A stretch of 20,601 bases of DNA from DAONBD01 sp964525485 (GCA_964525485.1 CAZGHH010000018.1:1-20601), one strand, 5' to 3'; counted from the first letter of the stretch, positions 8,199 to 15,391 are shown. Numbers and translations: made by a program. The notes: generated from the letters alone by a model not told the origin.

Positions 8199-8223
8199 AA
8201 AAAAATCCCGCATTAAGCGAGAT
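8199..8223 (-). terminator. Intrinsic terminator of tRNA-Val
   Basis: On the minus strand ATCTCGC pairs with GCGGGAT (7 bp, one G-U) around a TTAAT loop and runs directly into seven T. It starts five bases after the encoded CCA of the tRNA. Confidence 0.88.
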
Positions 8224-8228
8224 CTAAA

Positions 8229-8304
8229 TGGTGGGCGCTGGGGGACTCGAACCCGCGACCCTCTCGGTGTAAACGAGACGCTCTACCAGCTGAGCTAAGC
8301 GCCC
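8229..8304 (-). tRNA. tRNA-Val (anticodon TAC)
   Basis: Seventy-six bases with a full cloverleaf: acceptor GGGCGCT/AGCGCCC, D arm GCTC...GAGC, anticodon stem TCTCG/CGAGA around the loop TTTACAC (anticodon TAC), and the T arm with GGTTCGAGTC. The 3' CCA is encoded. It is transcribed alone, ending in a strong terminator. Two possible -35/-10 sets lie upstream, the better being TTGTAA, 17 bases, TAGAAA at 8420-8448. Confidence 0.97.
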
Positions 8305-8315
8305 GAGAGAGGAAC

Positions 8316-8337
8316 AAAAGGAAGCTTGCTTACTTTT
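8316..8337. terminator. Near-perfect palindrome upstream of tRNA-Val, possible terminator
   Basis: A 22-base inverted repeat, AAAAGGAAGC/GCTTACTTTT with one mismatched pair, with T runs at either end. It could end transcription of the lipoprotein gene on the minus strand. The T tract is short and interrupted, so this is a weak call; it may also be a processing element in the tRNA leader. Confidence 0.3.
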
Positions 8338-8349
8338 GATTCCGAACGA

Positions 8350-8377
8350 GGGCGCGCAAGCAGAATGCTAAGCGCCC
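8350..8377 (-). repeat. Degenerate copy of the tRNA-Val acceptor arm
   Basis: On the minus strand this begins with the same bases as the 5' end of tRNA-Val (13 bases identical across 8367-8379 and 8294-8306) and ends in GCGCCC, so the acceptor arms GGGCGC and GCGCCC can pair around a short loop with an inner AGC/GCT pairing. The body of the tRNA is absent. It is best read as a tRNA remnant or a folded element in the tRNA leader; the copies are 73 bases apart. Confidence 0.45.
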
Positions 8378-8419
8378 GAAGTTTCATACTCGAACAATGT
8401 TCTAATTTTCAACGCAAGA

Positions 8420-8448
8420 TTTCTAACACATATATTTCGTATTTACAA
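8420..8448 (-). promoter_or_regulatory. Candidate promoter for tRNA-Val
   Basis: On the minus strand TTGTAA, a 17-base spacer and TAGAAA. Transcription from here would give a leader of about 110 bases that includes the acceptor-arm remnant. A competing set, TTGAAA with an 18-base spacer and TATGAA, lies closer to the tRNA. Confidence 0.4.
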
Positions 8449-8475
8449 GAAAATCTATGCATTTCAATGAAAAAA

Positions 8476-8934
8476 CTACTCAATTTCTACCGTTCGCGTT
8501 TCGTCTGCCGTTTCACTAACTCTAATTGTACACCCAGTTCCTTCTTCAGCCTCTTTTAAAGCCCCCCTTACACATGCCTGCATCTCTATTAGAGCCGCGG
8601 TGTCTGTCGAAAATGAAGACGTTCGACCTTCTATATATGGACTATCTTGCTTTCCAACATTCAACACAAATCCTCCACCTTCAAATTCTGTACGATTTGG
8701 ATCGATATGCTTCGCCTTGAGCCCAGCTCTATCTTTTAACTCCGGAGTACCAATACATTTTGCTTTTATAGCCCTCATTCCATCCTGTACTGCCCTAGTT
8801 TCAAGAGCAGCGGCATTTTCACTCTCAGGACATTTTTCAGGTGTAGCCGTCCAGTTACGAGCCGTCAAATCAACTTCTTTATCACAACCGGCTAACAATA
8901 CCGCCGTTGCCAAAACTAATGCTCCTCTGTTCAT
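8476..8934 (-). CDS. Small lipoprotein, unknown function
   Basis: Unrecognised protein of 152 residues with a textbook lipoprotein signal: Arg at position 3, a hydrophobic core at 4-14, and lipobox LLAGC, predicting lipidation at Cys17. The mature part has Cys35, 60, 121 and 135. A helical stretch (about 40-60) is followed by a GGGFVLNVG strand and a second helix at 111-130, and the end is acidic. The ATG follows AAATATTT without a Shine-Dalgarno motif. It is divergent from the transpeptidase-like pair, with 93 bases between the starts, so control could be shared. Because secreted partner or immunity proteins often lie beside cell-wall enzymes, it is a candidate partner of that pair, but only by position. 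Confidence 0.75.
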   Translation of the reverse strand: MNRGALVLATAVLLAGCDKEVDLTARNWTATPEKCPESENAAALETRAVQDGMRAIKAKCIGTPELKDRAGLKAKHIDPNRTEFEGGGFVLNVGKQDSPYIEGRTSSFSTDTAALIEMQACVRGALKEAEEGTGCTIRVSETADETRTVEIE

Positions 8935-8983
8935 AAATATTTTATTAAATAAATTGGTAGATGATCTTAAATGTATTTCGGCT

Positions 8984-9012
8984 TTGTGTCAAGCTTCGAG
9001 ATATGGTATAAT
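8984..9012 (+). promoter_or_regulatory. Extended -10 promoter of the transpeptidase-like pair
   Basis: TTGTGT, a 17-base spacer and TATAAT, with TGG just before the -10 hexamer (extended -10). The predicted transcription start near 9019 leaves a leader of only about 9 bases before the ATG at 9028, so the mRNA would be nearly leaderless. Confidence 0.78.
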
Positions 9013-9027
9013 TAGAAAAACAAAAAT

Positions 9028-9873
9028 ATGCCAACATTTCAAAAAAAATATTATTTATTTAAAGAGTTAAGAATCCTTTTCGAAGTAGAAAAGTGTGAAT
9101 CCCCTGTATTTAAGCCTGCTGATCCAGAAATATGCGGAGAACCTTCAATAGAACCTGCACCAGTCGACATTGAACAATCTATCGTAACTATAAAAGGGCC
9201 AGTTGAAGAAGAGAATGAAATTCAAAAAGTTCTTAAAGTTTTGCCTGAAAACGGAAGAATATCTGAACTACGGTTTGATGGTAGATATGTAAAAATAGCC
9301 ATAAACGACCCAAGAACCGGCGAGGCCGTAGAAATATCTATTCCAGCCGCTTCTGGAAGACCCGATGAAGATGGCAATTTTGATTATTCTGCACAAAGAT
9401 GGGGGAAAAAAAGACAAGGACCCATTCCTCCTGGAAAATGGATATTTAAACCTGAATCCATTCATACAATTGAAACTACCGATAAAATTAAAGGACTAGT
9501 TCTTCGTGGAGAATGGCGAGGAGGAACTACATCATGGGGAAATTATAGAGTTGATCTACAACCTGCTAACTATGTTGCCGCTTCATCTAATAGAACAAAT
9601 CTTTTTATACACGGAGGCACGTACCCTGGAAGTGCTGGATGTTTAGACATGGTCCGCAATAACAATTTATTTTTTGCCATAATTGAGAAATATAAAGCTA
9701 TCTCGGAAAATATATACGGATCTCTTATTATCAACGTCGATTACACAGGACTGGAAGGTCAGAAAATTGCATATGAAAATTCTGATATCAAGTACAGTGT
9801 CGCACCTGACATGTATGCAAAAAAACAAGCCAAAATAGCTCGTACAGACCTACAAAAATCTATAACAATATAA
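9028..9873 (+). CDS. L,D-transpeptidase-like (Tlde1/DUF2778-type) protein, copy 1
   Basis: Protein of 281 residues. The carboxy-terminal half carries PIPPGKWIF (132-140), TTSWGNYRVDL (167-177) and FIHGGTYPGSAGCLDM (193-208). This His195...Ser202-x-Gly-Cys205 arrangement is the catalytic signature of the L,D-transpeptidase fold; the ten-residue His-to-Cys spacing fits the DUF2778/Tlde1 group better than the longer YkuD spacing. Tlde1 proteins are type VI effectors that cut or exchange peptidoglycan tetrapeptides. The first 110 residues are a separate domain I do not recognise, with a short hydrophobic/basic start (MPTFQKKYYLF) and an acidic linker. There is no Sec signal or lipobox, so export to the wall would need a secretion system or lysis. 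First gene of a two-gene operon; the twin starts six bases after its stop. Family call is from motif only. Confidence 0.72.
   Translation: MPTFQKKYYLFKELRILFEVEKCESPVFKPADPEICGEPSIEPAPVDIEQSIVTIKGPVEEENEIQKVLKVLPENGRISELRFDGRYVKIAINDPRTGEAVEISIPAASGRPDEDGNFDYSAQRWGKKRQGPIPPGKWIFKPESIHTIETTDKIKGLVLRGEWRGGTTSWGNYRVDLQPANYVAASSNRTNLFIHGGTYPGSAGCLDMVRNNNLFFAIIEKYKAISENIYGSLIINVDYTGLEGQKIAYENSDIKYSVAPDMYAKKQAKIARTDLQKSITI
9286..9347 (+). repeat. 62-base segment identical in both transpeptidase-like genes (copy 1)
   Basis: This segment is identical, third codon positions included, to 10138-10199. It codes for the end of the amino-terminal domain. The flanks differ at many sites, which points to recent duplication or gene conversion. 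Confidence 0.95.
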
Positions 9874-9879
9874 TTAAAT

Positions 9880-10785
9880 ATGCTTACATTTCAAAAAAAA
9901 TATTATTTATTTAAGGAGCTAAGAATACTTTTCGAAGTTGAACAATCCGAATTCCCTGTATTTAAGCCTACTGATCCAGAAATATGCGGAGAGCCTTCGA
10001 TCGAGCCTGCACCAATTGACGTTGAACAATCTATCGTAACCATAAAAGGACCGGTTGAAGAAGATGATGAGATCCAAAAAGTTCTTAGAGTTTTGCCTGA
10101 AAACGGAGCTATATCCGAACTACGATTTGATGGTAGGTATGTAAAAATAGCCATAAACGACCCAAGAACCGGCGAGGCCGTAGAAATATCTATTCCAGCA
10201 GCTTCTGGAACACGCGACGAAGAGGGTCGTTTTGATTATTCAAGAGAAAGATGGGATAAAGAAAACAAAGGTCCACTCCCTCCTGGTAAATGGAGCTTTA
10301 ATCCTAGTCAGATACAAGAAATTGGCTTAACCGATAAAGTAGCGGAGAATTTAAATCAGATAGATCTCGTAAGAAAGATTGCAAAGTTGGCTTTTAATAA
10401 AGATAAAATAGGCAGTTGGCCTGGCGGAACAGCATCATGGGGAAATAGCAGAGTCGATTTAACACCTATGGATGACAAAGCCAAAGCTTCTAAAAGAAAA
10501 GGCCTTATGATCCATGGAGGAGCCTTCCCCGCCAGCGCTGGATGTATAGATATGGTACATAATAACAATTTATTTTTCGCCATAATCGAGAAATACACTT
10601 CCAGTTCAGACAATAACTCTACATTACTAGCGTTAAATGTAGATTATACAGGATTAGAAGGACAGAGAATTGCATATGAGAATCCTGATATTAAGTACAC
10701 CGTCGCGCCCGATATGTATGCAAAAAAACAAGCCAAAATAGCTCGTGCAGATCTAACTGATTCTGTAACTGCAAAAGTGAATTAA
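9880..10785 (+). CDS. L,D-transpeptidase-like (Tlde1/DUF2778-type) protein, copy 2
   Basis: Tandem paralogue of the preceding gene, 301 residues. The amino-terminal 110 residues are nearly identical to copy 1, and the active-site segment MIHGGAFPASAGCIDM gives His212, Ser219 and Cys222, so both copies keep the catalytic residues. PLPPGKWSF (132-140) and TASWGNSRVDL (184-194) are also kept. The middle differs: copy 2 has about 17 extra, helical and basic residues (about 153-178) before the SWGN motif, which could change substrate choice or partner binding. The carboxy-terminal end (VAPDMYAKKQAKIAR) is again almost identical. No signal peptide. ATG follows AATTAAAT, six bases after the previous stop, so the two are co-transcribed. 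The enzyme family is inferred from motifs; activity and location are not known. Confidence 0.72.
   Translation: MLTFQKKYYLFKELRILFEVEQSEFPVFKPTDPEICGEPSIEPAPIDVEQSIVTIKGPVEEDDEIQKVLRVLPENGAISELRFDGRYVKIAINDPRTGEAVEISIPAASGTRDEEGRFDYSRERWDKENKGPLPPGKWSFNPSQIQEIGLTDKVAENLNQIDLVRKIAKLAFNKDKIGSWPGGTASWGNSRVDLTPMDDKAKASKRKGLMIHGGAFPASAGCIDMVHNNNLFFAIIEKYTSSSDNNSTLLALNVDYTGLEGQRIAYENPDIKYTVAPDMYAKKQAKIARADLTDSVTAKVN
10138..10199 (+). repeat. 62-base segment identical in both transpeptidase-like genes (copy 2)
   Basis: Partner of 9286-9347, with 852 bases between equivalent positions. Confidence 0.95.
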
Positions 10786-10822
10786 TTTTCACAATTGATC
10801 GCTATTCAAATTCTAATGCCAA

Positions 10823-10860
10823 GGATGGAAGTCGGCCATCCAAGAGAATCTCTATTTTTT
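10823..10860 (+). terminator. Possible terminator after the transpeptidase-like pair
   Basis: GGATGG pairs with CCATCC around a 7-base loop, then a small AGAG/CTCT hairpin runs into ATTTTTT. The T run is separated from the larger stem and overlaps the end of the convergent gene, so the call is tentative. Confidence 0.35.
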
Positions 10861-11085
10861 GTAACCGATAATACCGCCGAAAATTCCTCCGACAGTACTC
10901 CCTACCCCCATACCAAAAAACATTCCTATCGCCAAAGGTGGAACTTCTTCACCAGTAGACACGAGCAAATTAACAATATAACTAATAAAACTACCGAATA
11001 TAAAACCTAATAACATTCCGACGACGATACCAGCAACACCGAACAAGATAACGTTTTTAAACTGATTCAAAGAATTCTTTGGCAT
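10852..11085 (-). CDS. Small two-helix membrane protein
   Basis: Protein of 77 residues with two hydrophobic segments, about 12-42 and 50-74, joined by a short acidic turn (STGEEVPP). Both helices are rich in Gly with repeated GxxxG spacing (for example GVAGIVVGMLLGFIFG), which favours tight helix packing or oligomers. Charged ends (MPKNSLNQFK, GYKK) suggest both termini are cytoplasmic. ATG follows AATAAAATTTT, like other starts here. It begins 17 bases after tRNA-Leu with no terminator between, so it could share the tRNA promoter, and it converges on the transpeptidase-like pair. I do not recognise a family; glycine-zipper-like proteins of this kind have many roles. A membrane immunity or partner role is speculation from position. 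Confidence 0.65.
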   Translation of the reverse strand: MPKNSLNQFKNVILFGVAGIVVGMLLGFIFGSFISYIVNLLVSTGEEVPPLAIGMFFGMGVGSTVGGIFGGIIGYKK

Positions 11086-11102
11086 AAAATTTTATTAATT
11101 TT

Positions 11103-11189
11103 TGGTGCCCAGGAGAGGACTTGAACCTCCATCCCCTTGCGAGGACTACCACCTCAAGGTAGCGTGTCTACCAGTTTCACCACCTGGGC
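11103..11189 (-). tRNA. tRNA-Leu (anticodon GAG)
   Basis: Eighty-seven bases, a class II tRNA with a long variable arm. Acceptor GCCCAGG/CCTGGGC, anticodon stem CTACC/GGTAG around TTGAGGT (anticodon GAG), T arm with GGTTCAAGTCC, and an encoded 3' CCA. It reads CTC and CTT codons. Confidence 0.96.
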
Positions 11190-11216
11190 AAGATTTTTTC
11201 ATCAAAAAGCAAAAGG

Positions 11217-11245
11217 ATTCTAAATTAAATAACAGAAATCTACAA
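11217..11245 (-). promoter_or_regulatory. Sigma-70 promoter of tRNA-Leu
   Basis: On the minus strand TTGTAG, a 17-base spacer and TAGAAT, about 28 bases before the tRNA 5' end. Confidence 0.68.
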
Positions 11246-11263
11246 GATTTTATCTATCAATAC

Positions 11264-11791
11264 TCACCTATCAACATCGAAAACATACAAACCGAGTTCA
11301 TCCGACCATCTCATGCCCAATACATCTTGCACGGCCTTGTAAGTCAAGCCAACACGATCAGAAACAGCGGCTTCGATATTTCCTATCATAAATAAAGGAG
11401 GCATTGTGAGATGCTTAACTTCAGAATCTTCATCATTAGCAAAAGACTCCACAGTTTTCCCGAAAAATCTTTGCCAGTCCAAACTCGAAGCAACACGATA
11501 CGACCCCCTTCTAGTCCTAGCCCCTTGAACTTGTAATATTCTCCACTCGTCACCATTATTTAATTCATCAAAACTAAGGACAGATGCTTCTCGTTCTTTA
11601 TATTTAAGTAAAAGACTAGCAATTCCGGTAGTTGGAGTCCTCAGAGACGCCCTTTGATCACCAATCAAAGCATGAACTTTTAATTTTTCAAAATTCAAAG
11701 GAGGCATTCCATAAGGACGATTTTTTCTAGAAAAATCTTGAAAATTAGGGACGTCTAGATCTGGTTTTTGTAATAATTCAGTTAATTTCAT
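11264..11791 (-). CDS. Unknown soluble protein
   Basis: Unrecognised protein of 175 residues with no signal peptide or membrane segment. The first 35 residues are rich in Pro and Asn (for example NRPYGMPPLNF) and probably extended; the rest is a mixed alpha/beta stretch with GDEWRILQVQGARTRRGSYR (84-103) and a carboxy-terminal WSDELGLYVFDVD. Stop is TGA; if TGA were read through, only seven more codons would follow before TAG, so the end is not sensitive to the code. It has its own promoter (11817-11845) and is divergent from the folate operon. The gene is probably real because it has a promoter, a typical A/T-rich start context and normal composition; function unknown. Confidence 0.7.
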   Translation of the reverse strand: MKLTELLQKPDLDVPNFQDFSRKNRPYGMPPLNFEKLKVHALIGDQRASLRTPTTGIASLLLKYKEREASVLSFDELNNGDEWRILQVQGARTRRGSYRVASSLDWQRFFGKTVESFANDEDSEVKHLTMPPLFMIGNIEAAVSDRVGLTYKAVQDVLGMRWSDELGLYVFDVDR

Positions 11792-11816
11792 TTACTAGAT
11801 AAATAAAATAGCGCGA

Positions 11817-11845
11817 ATTCTAATATAAAACATTTATATTTACAA
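11817..11845 (-). promoter_or_regulatory. Sigma-70 promoter of the 175-residue protein gene
   Basis: On the minus strand TTGTAA, a 17-base spacer and TAGAAT, placing the transcription start about 20 bases before the ATG at 11791. Confidence 0.65.
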
Positions 11846-11877
11846 GAAGTTGATACGTGATTAAATGTAAACACCAA

Positions 11878-12492
11878 ATGAAAAACAAAATTCGCGAAAA
11901 ACTACTCACCCATCGTCTCAAACTTTCACAAAAAGAAGTTGAAAAATTTAGCGAAAAAATTACAGAGAAAATCAAACGCCTCCCGGAATTCAAAAAAGCA
12001 AAAGTAGTACTTCTCTATCATCCAATAAAAAACGAAGTTGACCCGACTCCCCTATTCGAAAATCCACAAACAAGTCAAAAAAAGATCTTCGCATTCCCAC
12101 TCACACACGCAGATTCACGTCGTATGACCTTGCATCAAATAGCAGATTTAAATGAACTTGAATTAGACGAATTCAAAATTAAAAGTCCCACAAGAAAACA
12201 CCAGAAAATAGCGCGCAAAAACATAGACCTAGTAATCACCCCAGGACTAGCATTCGATCCAGACGGCAACCGAATCGGCTACGGGAAAGGCTACTTTGAC
12301 AAGTTATTTAAGAATCTGTCCACAAATTGCACAAAAATTGCTCTTGCGTACGACTTCCAAATAATCGAAAATGTCCCTGCTGAAAAGCACGACAAAAAAG
12401 TCGAAATTATAGTCACAGAAAAACGCACGATCCGAACAGGCTTTATGCGCAGACATTCAAAGTCGAAATCCACACAAGTACAAAAAAATTAA
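11878..12492 (+). CDS. 5-formyltetrahydrofolate cyclo-ligase
   Basis: Converts 5-formyl-THF to 5,10-methenyl-THF with ATP, returning the folate made in a side reaction of serine hydroxymethyltransferase, the product of the next gene. The protein of 204 residues has VVLLYHPIKNEVDP (43-56), the signature PGLAFDPDGNRIGYGKGYFD (122-141) that forms the substrate/ATP pocket, and PAEKHDKKVEIIVTEKR near the end. I prefer ATG at 11878, preceded by CACCAA, to a GTG at 11857 that adds seven residues with no family counterpart; MKNKIREKLL is a typical opening of the family. A weak TTTACA, 17 bases, TAAATG lies at 11839-11867. Operon with glyA, 23 bases downstream. Confidence 0.93.
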   Translation: MKNKIREKLLTHRLKLSQKEVEKFSEKITEKIKRLPEFKKAKVVLLYHPIKNEVDPTPLFENPQTSQKKIFAFPLTHADSRRMTLHQIADLNELELDEFKIKSPTRKHQKIARKNIDLVITPGLAFDPDGNRIGYGKGYFDKLFKNLSTNCTKIALAYDFQIIENVPAEKHDKKVEIIVTEKRTIRTGFMRRHSKSKSTQVQKN

Positions 12493-12515
12493 GCAACTTT
12501 TTAACCCCTTCCAAA

Positions 12516-13760
12516 ATGCCAACGTTAAAAGACTCGGATCCCAAAGTATGGGAGATTCTTACCCATGAGATGGAAAGACAAGCTGAAGGACTCGAATTAA
12601 TCCCTTCAGAAAATTACGTATCAGAAGCGGTATTAGAAGCAAACGGAAGCATCTTTACAAATAAATATTCTGAAGGTTATCCAGGAAAACGCTACTACGG
12701 TGGACAAGAATTTACTGACCAAGTTGAAACTCTTGCAATTGAACGTGCGAAGACGCTCTTTGGCGCCGAGCATGTAAATGTTCAGCCATATTCAGGAAGT
12801 CCGGCAAACACAGCCATTTACTTCGCATTATTGAACTACGGAGACACAGTAATGGGACTCAAACTCGATCACGGCGGACATATCACGCACGGCTTACCTA
12901 TATCTTTCTCAGGCAAAACATACAATTTCATCGCCTATGAAGTGGATAAAGAAACCGGACGTATCGACTACGACAAGGTCGAAGCGATGGCTATGGAAAA
13001 CAAACCAAAGATGATTGTAGCAGGATTCACAGCTTATCCACGAGATATAGATTGGAAGAGATTTAGAGCAATTTGTGATAAATGCGGAGCAATTGCTATG
13101 GCTGACATTTCACACACAGCAGGACTTATTGCAGGCAAAGCGCTTGAAAATCCAGTTCCGTATTTCGATGTAGTTATGACAACTACTCACAAAACTATGC
13201 GAGGTCCAAGAGGCGCTATGATTATGTGCAAGGAAAAATACGCAAAAGACATCGATCGCGCAGTATTCCCAGGTTTGCAAGGTGGCCCACATATGCATAT
13301 CATCGCTGCAAAAGCGGTTGCATTCGGCGAAGCGTTGAGACCTGAGTTCCAAGATTACGCCGCACAAGTAATAAAGAATGCAAACCACTTAGCGAACAAA
13401 CTCACTGAACTCGGATACAGATTAATTTCAGGAGGCACAGACACTCATTTGATATTAATGGATCTCACAAACAAAGGTGTCGTCGGCAAAGAAGTCCAAG
13501 CAGCACTCGACCGCGTCGGTATTACATTGAATAAAAACACAATCCCGTTCGATCCAAATCCACCATTCAACCCATCAGGCATCCGTTTCGGCACACCAGC
13601 CGTCACGACTCGTGGCATGAAAGAACCAGAAATGGAAAAGATCGCACATTGGATGAATGAAGTCATCACAAACATCAAGGATGAATCAATGTACGCTCGC
13701 GTAAAAGCCGAGGTCATGGAAATGTGCAAAAACTTTCCGGTCCCGGGAATAAAAATTTAG
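12516..13760 (+). CDS. glyA: Serine hydroxymethyltransferase
   Basis: PLP enzyme that interconverts serine plus THF with glycine plus 5,10-methylene-THF, the main entry of one-carbon units and a source of glycine for purines and wall. The 414-residue length is standard. Motifs: LIPSENYVS (28-36), YSEGYPGKRYYGG (51-63), QPYSGSPANTA (90-100), DISHTAGLIAG (197-207), and the PLP-binding TTTHKTMRGPRG with Lys226. Second gene of a pair with the formyl-THF cyclo-ligase. The start follows CCCCTTCCAAA with no Shine-Dalgarno motif. Its TAG lies three bases from the TAG of the convergent phosphatase gene, leaving no space for a separate terminator. Confidence 0.98.
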   Translation: MPTLKDSDPKVWEILTHEMERQAEGLELIPSENYVSEAVLEANGSIFTNKYSEGYPGKRYYGGQEFTDQVETLAIERAKTLFGAEHVNVQPYSGSPANTAIYFALLNYGDTVMGLKLDHGGHITHGLPISFSGKTYNFIAYEVDKETGRIDYDKVEAMAMENKPKMIVAGFTAYPRDIDWKRFRAICDKCGAIAMADISHTAGLIAGKALENPVPYFDVVMTTTHKTMRGPRGAMIMCKEKYAKDIDRAVFPGLQGGPHMHIIAAKAVAFGEALRPEFQDYAAQVIKNANHLANKLTELGYRLISGGTDTHLILMDLTNKGVVGKEVQAALDRVGITLNKNTIPFDPNPPFNPSGIRFGTPAVTTRGMKEPEMEKIAHWMNEVITNIKDESMYARVKAEVMEMCKNFPVPGIKI

Positions 13761-13763
13761 TCA

Positions 13764-15386
13764 CTACATCCTTCTCATCACAACGATTGTAATATCGTCA
13801 GCTTGCTTGTATCCGGACGCGAAGTCCGCGACATCTTTCAAAATTGCATCTTTGATTTGCAAAGCAGAAGCCAAAGGATTTGCGACACAATAAGATTTAA
13901 TAAATTCTTTCAATTTAGCCATTCCGTAATTTTCTTTTTCATTTTTCCAACACTCAACTATTCCATCACTTATCAAAACAGCGACGTCACCAGTAATCAA
14001 AGTCATCTCTCCAACTTTCACTTTATCGGAAATTTCAGCAAGCATTCCGACAGCCAATCCACCACTCAATCCTTCGGTCACATCCAAAGTCGCCGAATCA
14101 AATTTCAAAATCGGATCATGTCCCGCATTAACATATTTCAAAACTCCGTTTCCAGAATTCCATCTCGCCAAACACAGAGTCATAAACATCGTTTTCGTAC
14201 TTTTTTTATGCAAAACAGAATTCAACTGAGAAACAATACGCAAAATATCATCCTCACATGAATAACTGTAAATCAATGAGTTAGCAACCGCGCTAAGCAT
14301 ACTCGCCGGAATCCCATGACCGGTCACATCTCCCAGATATATCAGAGCCCCTCCATTGCAATCATTGATTACATCGTACGCATCACCTCCAACTTCTTCC
14401 GCAGGAAGCAATCCAGCAGAAATATCGAGTCCAGGCACTTTAGGCAAAACAGCTGGGATAATTGTTCTTTGAACACTTCTTGCCAATTCAAGCTCCTTTC
14501 CTACTCTTTCTTTGTAAACACGCGCGTCCAAAGAAGCGGCAAGATCTTGAGTCATTTTATTAAAAGAGTCTCCTAAATATTCAAATTCGTCTTTAGTTTT
14601 AATTTCAACACGTATATCAAAATTTCCTTTTGCAATTTCTTCCGCACTTTTAACTAGTTTAACAATCGGCTTGTTAACACGTGTTCCCATAAATAAAGCC
14701 AAGAAAACACCAAGCAAAAATCCGAACAAAGCCAATTCGGCAATTCTCATCTGCATAGCAGAAATCATTTCATGCAAATTTTTATAAGTGACTCCATAAA
14801 CTATAGTATATTTCCCCGTCGTTGGTTGCACAAAATATGCAAAAGTAAATCCATTATAAGGAGCTGCTATCAAATATTCATTATCATCAACATACTTATA
14901 ATAAGCATTGTCTTTCTTTAAATAGTAAATTTTCCCTACATCACCTGACGATTTCGGGAATACAAACATCGAAGCATTTCTAGCCTTGATTTGAGATACA
15001 CCAGGCAAAACAGCTAAGTCATAAAAATCATCAACATTTCGTTTATTGCCAGAATATTTTTTTTCTGAATCGGAAGCTGAATCATAAATTATATTTCCAT
15101 TATAATCGACAACTTTTATGTAAGATATGTCGGGATTCTGAGTCATTAACTCGCTAATTGATCTATTGAAATACACAAAGCTTTCATTATTTAAATAAAG
15201 CCCAACGTCATCAACAACATGATGCGCAGTTAATTCTGCAAACGACCTAACTCCTCTGTAAATATCATCGGCAATCTCTATTTTTTTCTCACTTACAAAC
15301 AAAAATCCAACACTGGCAAACACTACAGCCATAAGCAGTGTAACCGCCAAGATCAATTTTGCTTTAAATGAGAATATTATTTTCAT
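13764..15386 (-). CDS. Membrane PP2C (SpoIIE/RsbU-type) serine phosphatase with HAMP and sensor region
   Basis: Sensor phosphatase of 540 residues. A transmembrane helix (8-31) leads into an extracytoplasmic sensor region (about 32-213, dCache-like in size and in the YIKVVDYNGNIIYDS segment, which is inference), a second helix (about 215-235), a HAMP linker (233-286), a short coiled coil with ELARSVQRTIIP, and the SpoIIE phosphatase domain (about 315-540). Metal-binding acidic residues are in place: VGGDAYD with Asp335, GDVTGHG with Asp353, SDGIVE with Asp474 and ADDITIVV with Asp530/531, so it should be active. In RsbU/RsbP systems such enzymes dephosphorylate anti-sigma antagonists. No kinase or antagonist gene is in the window. 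It starts five bases after the binding-protein gene and is surely co-transcribed, suggesting the two sense one signal. Confidence 0.92.
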   Translation of the reverse strand: MKIIFSFKAKLILAVTLLMAVVFASVGFLFVSEKKIEIADDIYRGVRSFAELTAHHVVDDVGLYLNNESFVYFNRSISELMTQNPDISYIKVVDYNGNIIYDSASDSEKKYSGNKRNVDDFYDLAVLPGVSQIKARNASMFVFPKSSGDVGKIYYLKKDNAYYKYVDDNEYLIAAPYNGFTFAYFVQPTTGKYTIVYGVTYKNLHEMISAMQMRIAELALFGFLLGVFLALFMGTRVNKPIVKLVKSAEEIAKGNFDIRVEIKTKDEFEYLGDSFNKMTQDLAASLDARVYKERVGKELELARSVQRTIIPAVLPKVPGLDISAGLLPAEEVGGDAYDVINDCNGGALIYLGDVTGHGIPASMLSAVANSLIYSYSCEDDILRIVSQLNSVLHKKSTKTMFMTLCLARWNSGNGVLKYVNAGHDPILKFDSATLDVTEGLSGGLAVGMLAEISDKVKVGEMTLITGDVAVLISDGIVECWKNEKENYGMAKLKEFIKSYCVANPLASALQIKDAILKDVADFASGYKQADDITIVVMRRM

Positions 15387-15391
15387 AAATT

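Noticed and set aside
8161..8200. Two similar CTAxGAAAxCACAA segments as a CRISPR-like or repeat array
   Set aside because: Only two short imperfect copies, next to a terminator; no spacers and no cas genes.
8326..9070. Plus-strand reading frames opposite the lipoprotein and across the tRNA-Val upstream region
   Set aside because: They lie antisense to a gene with a clear lipobox or run through promoter sequence, and their products have no recognisable features.
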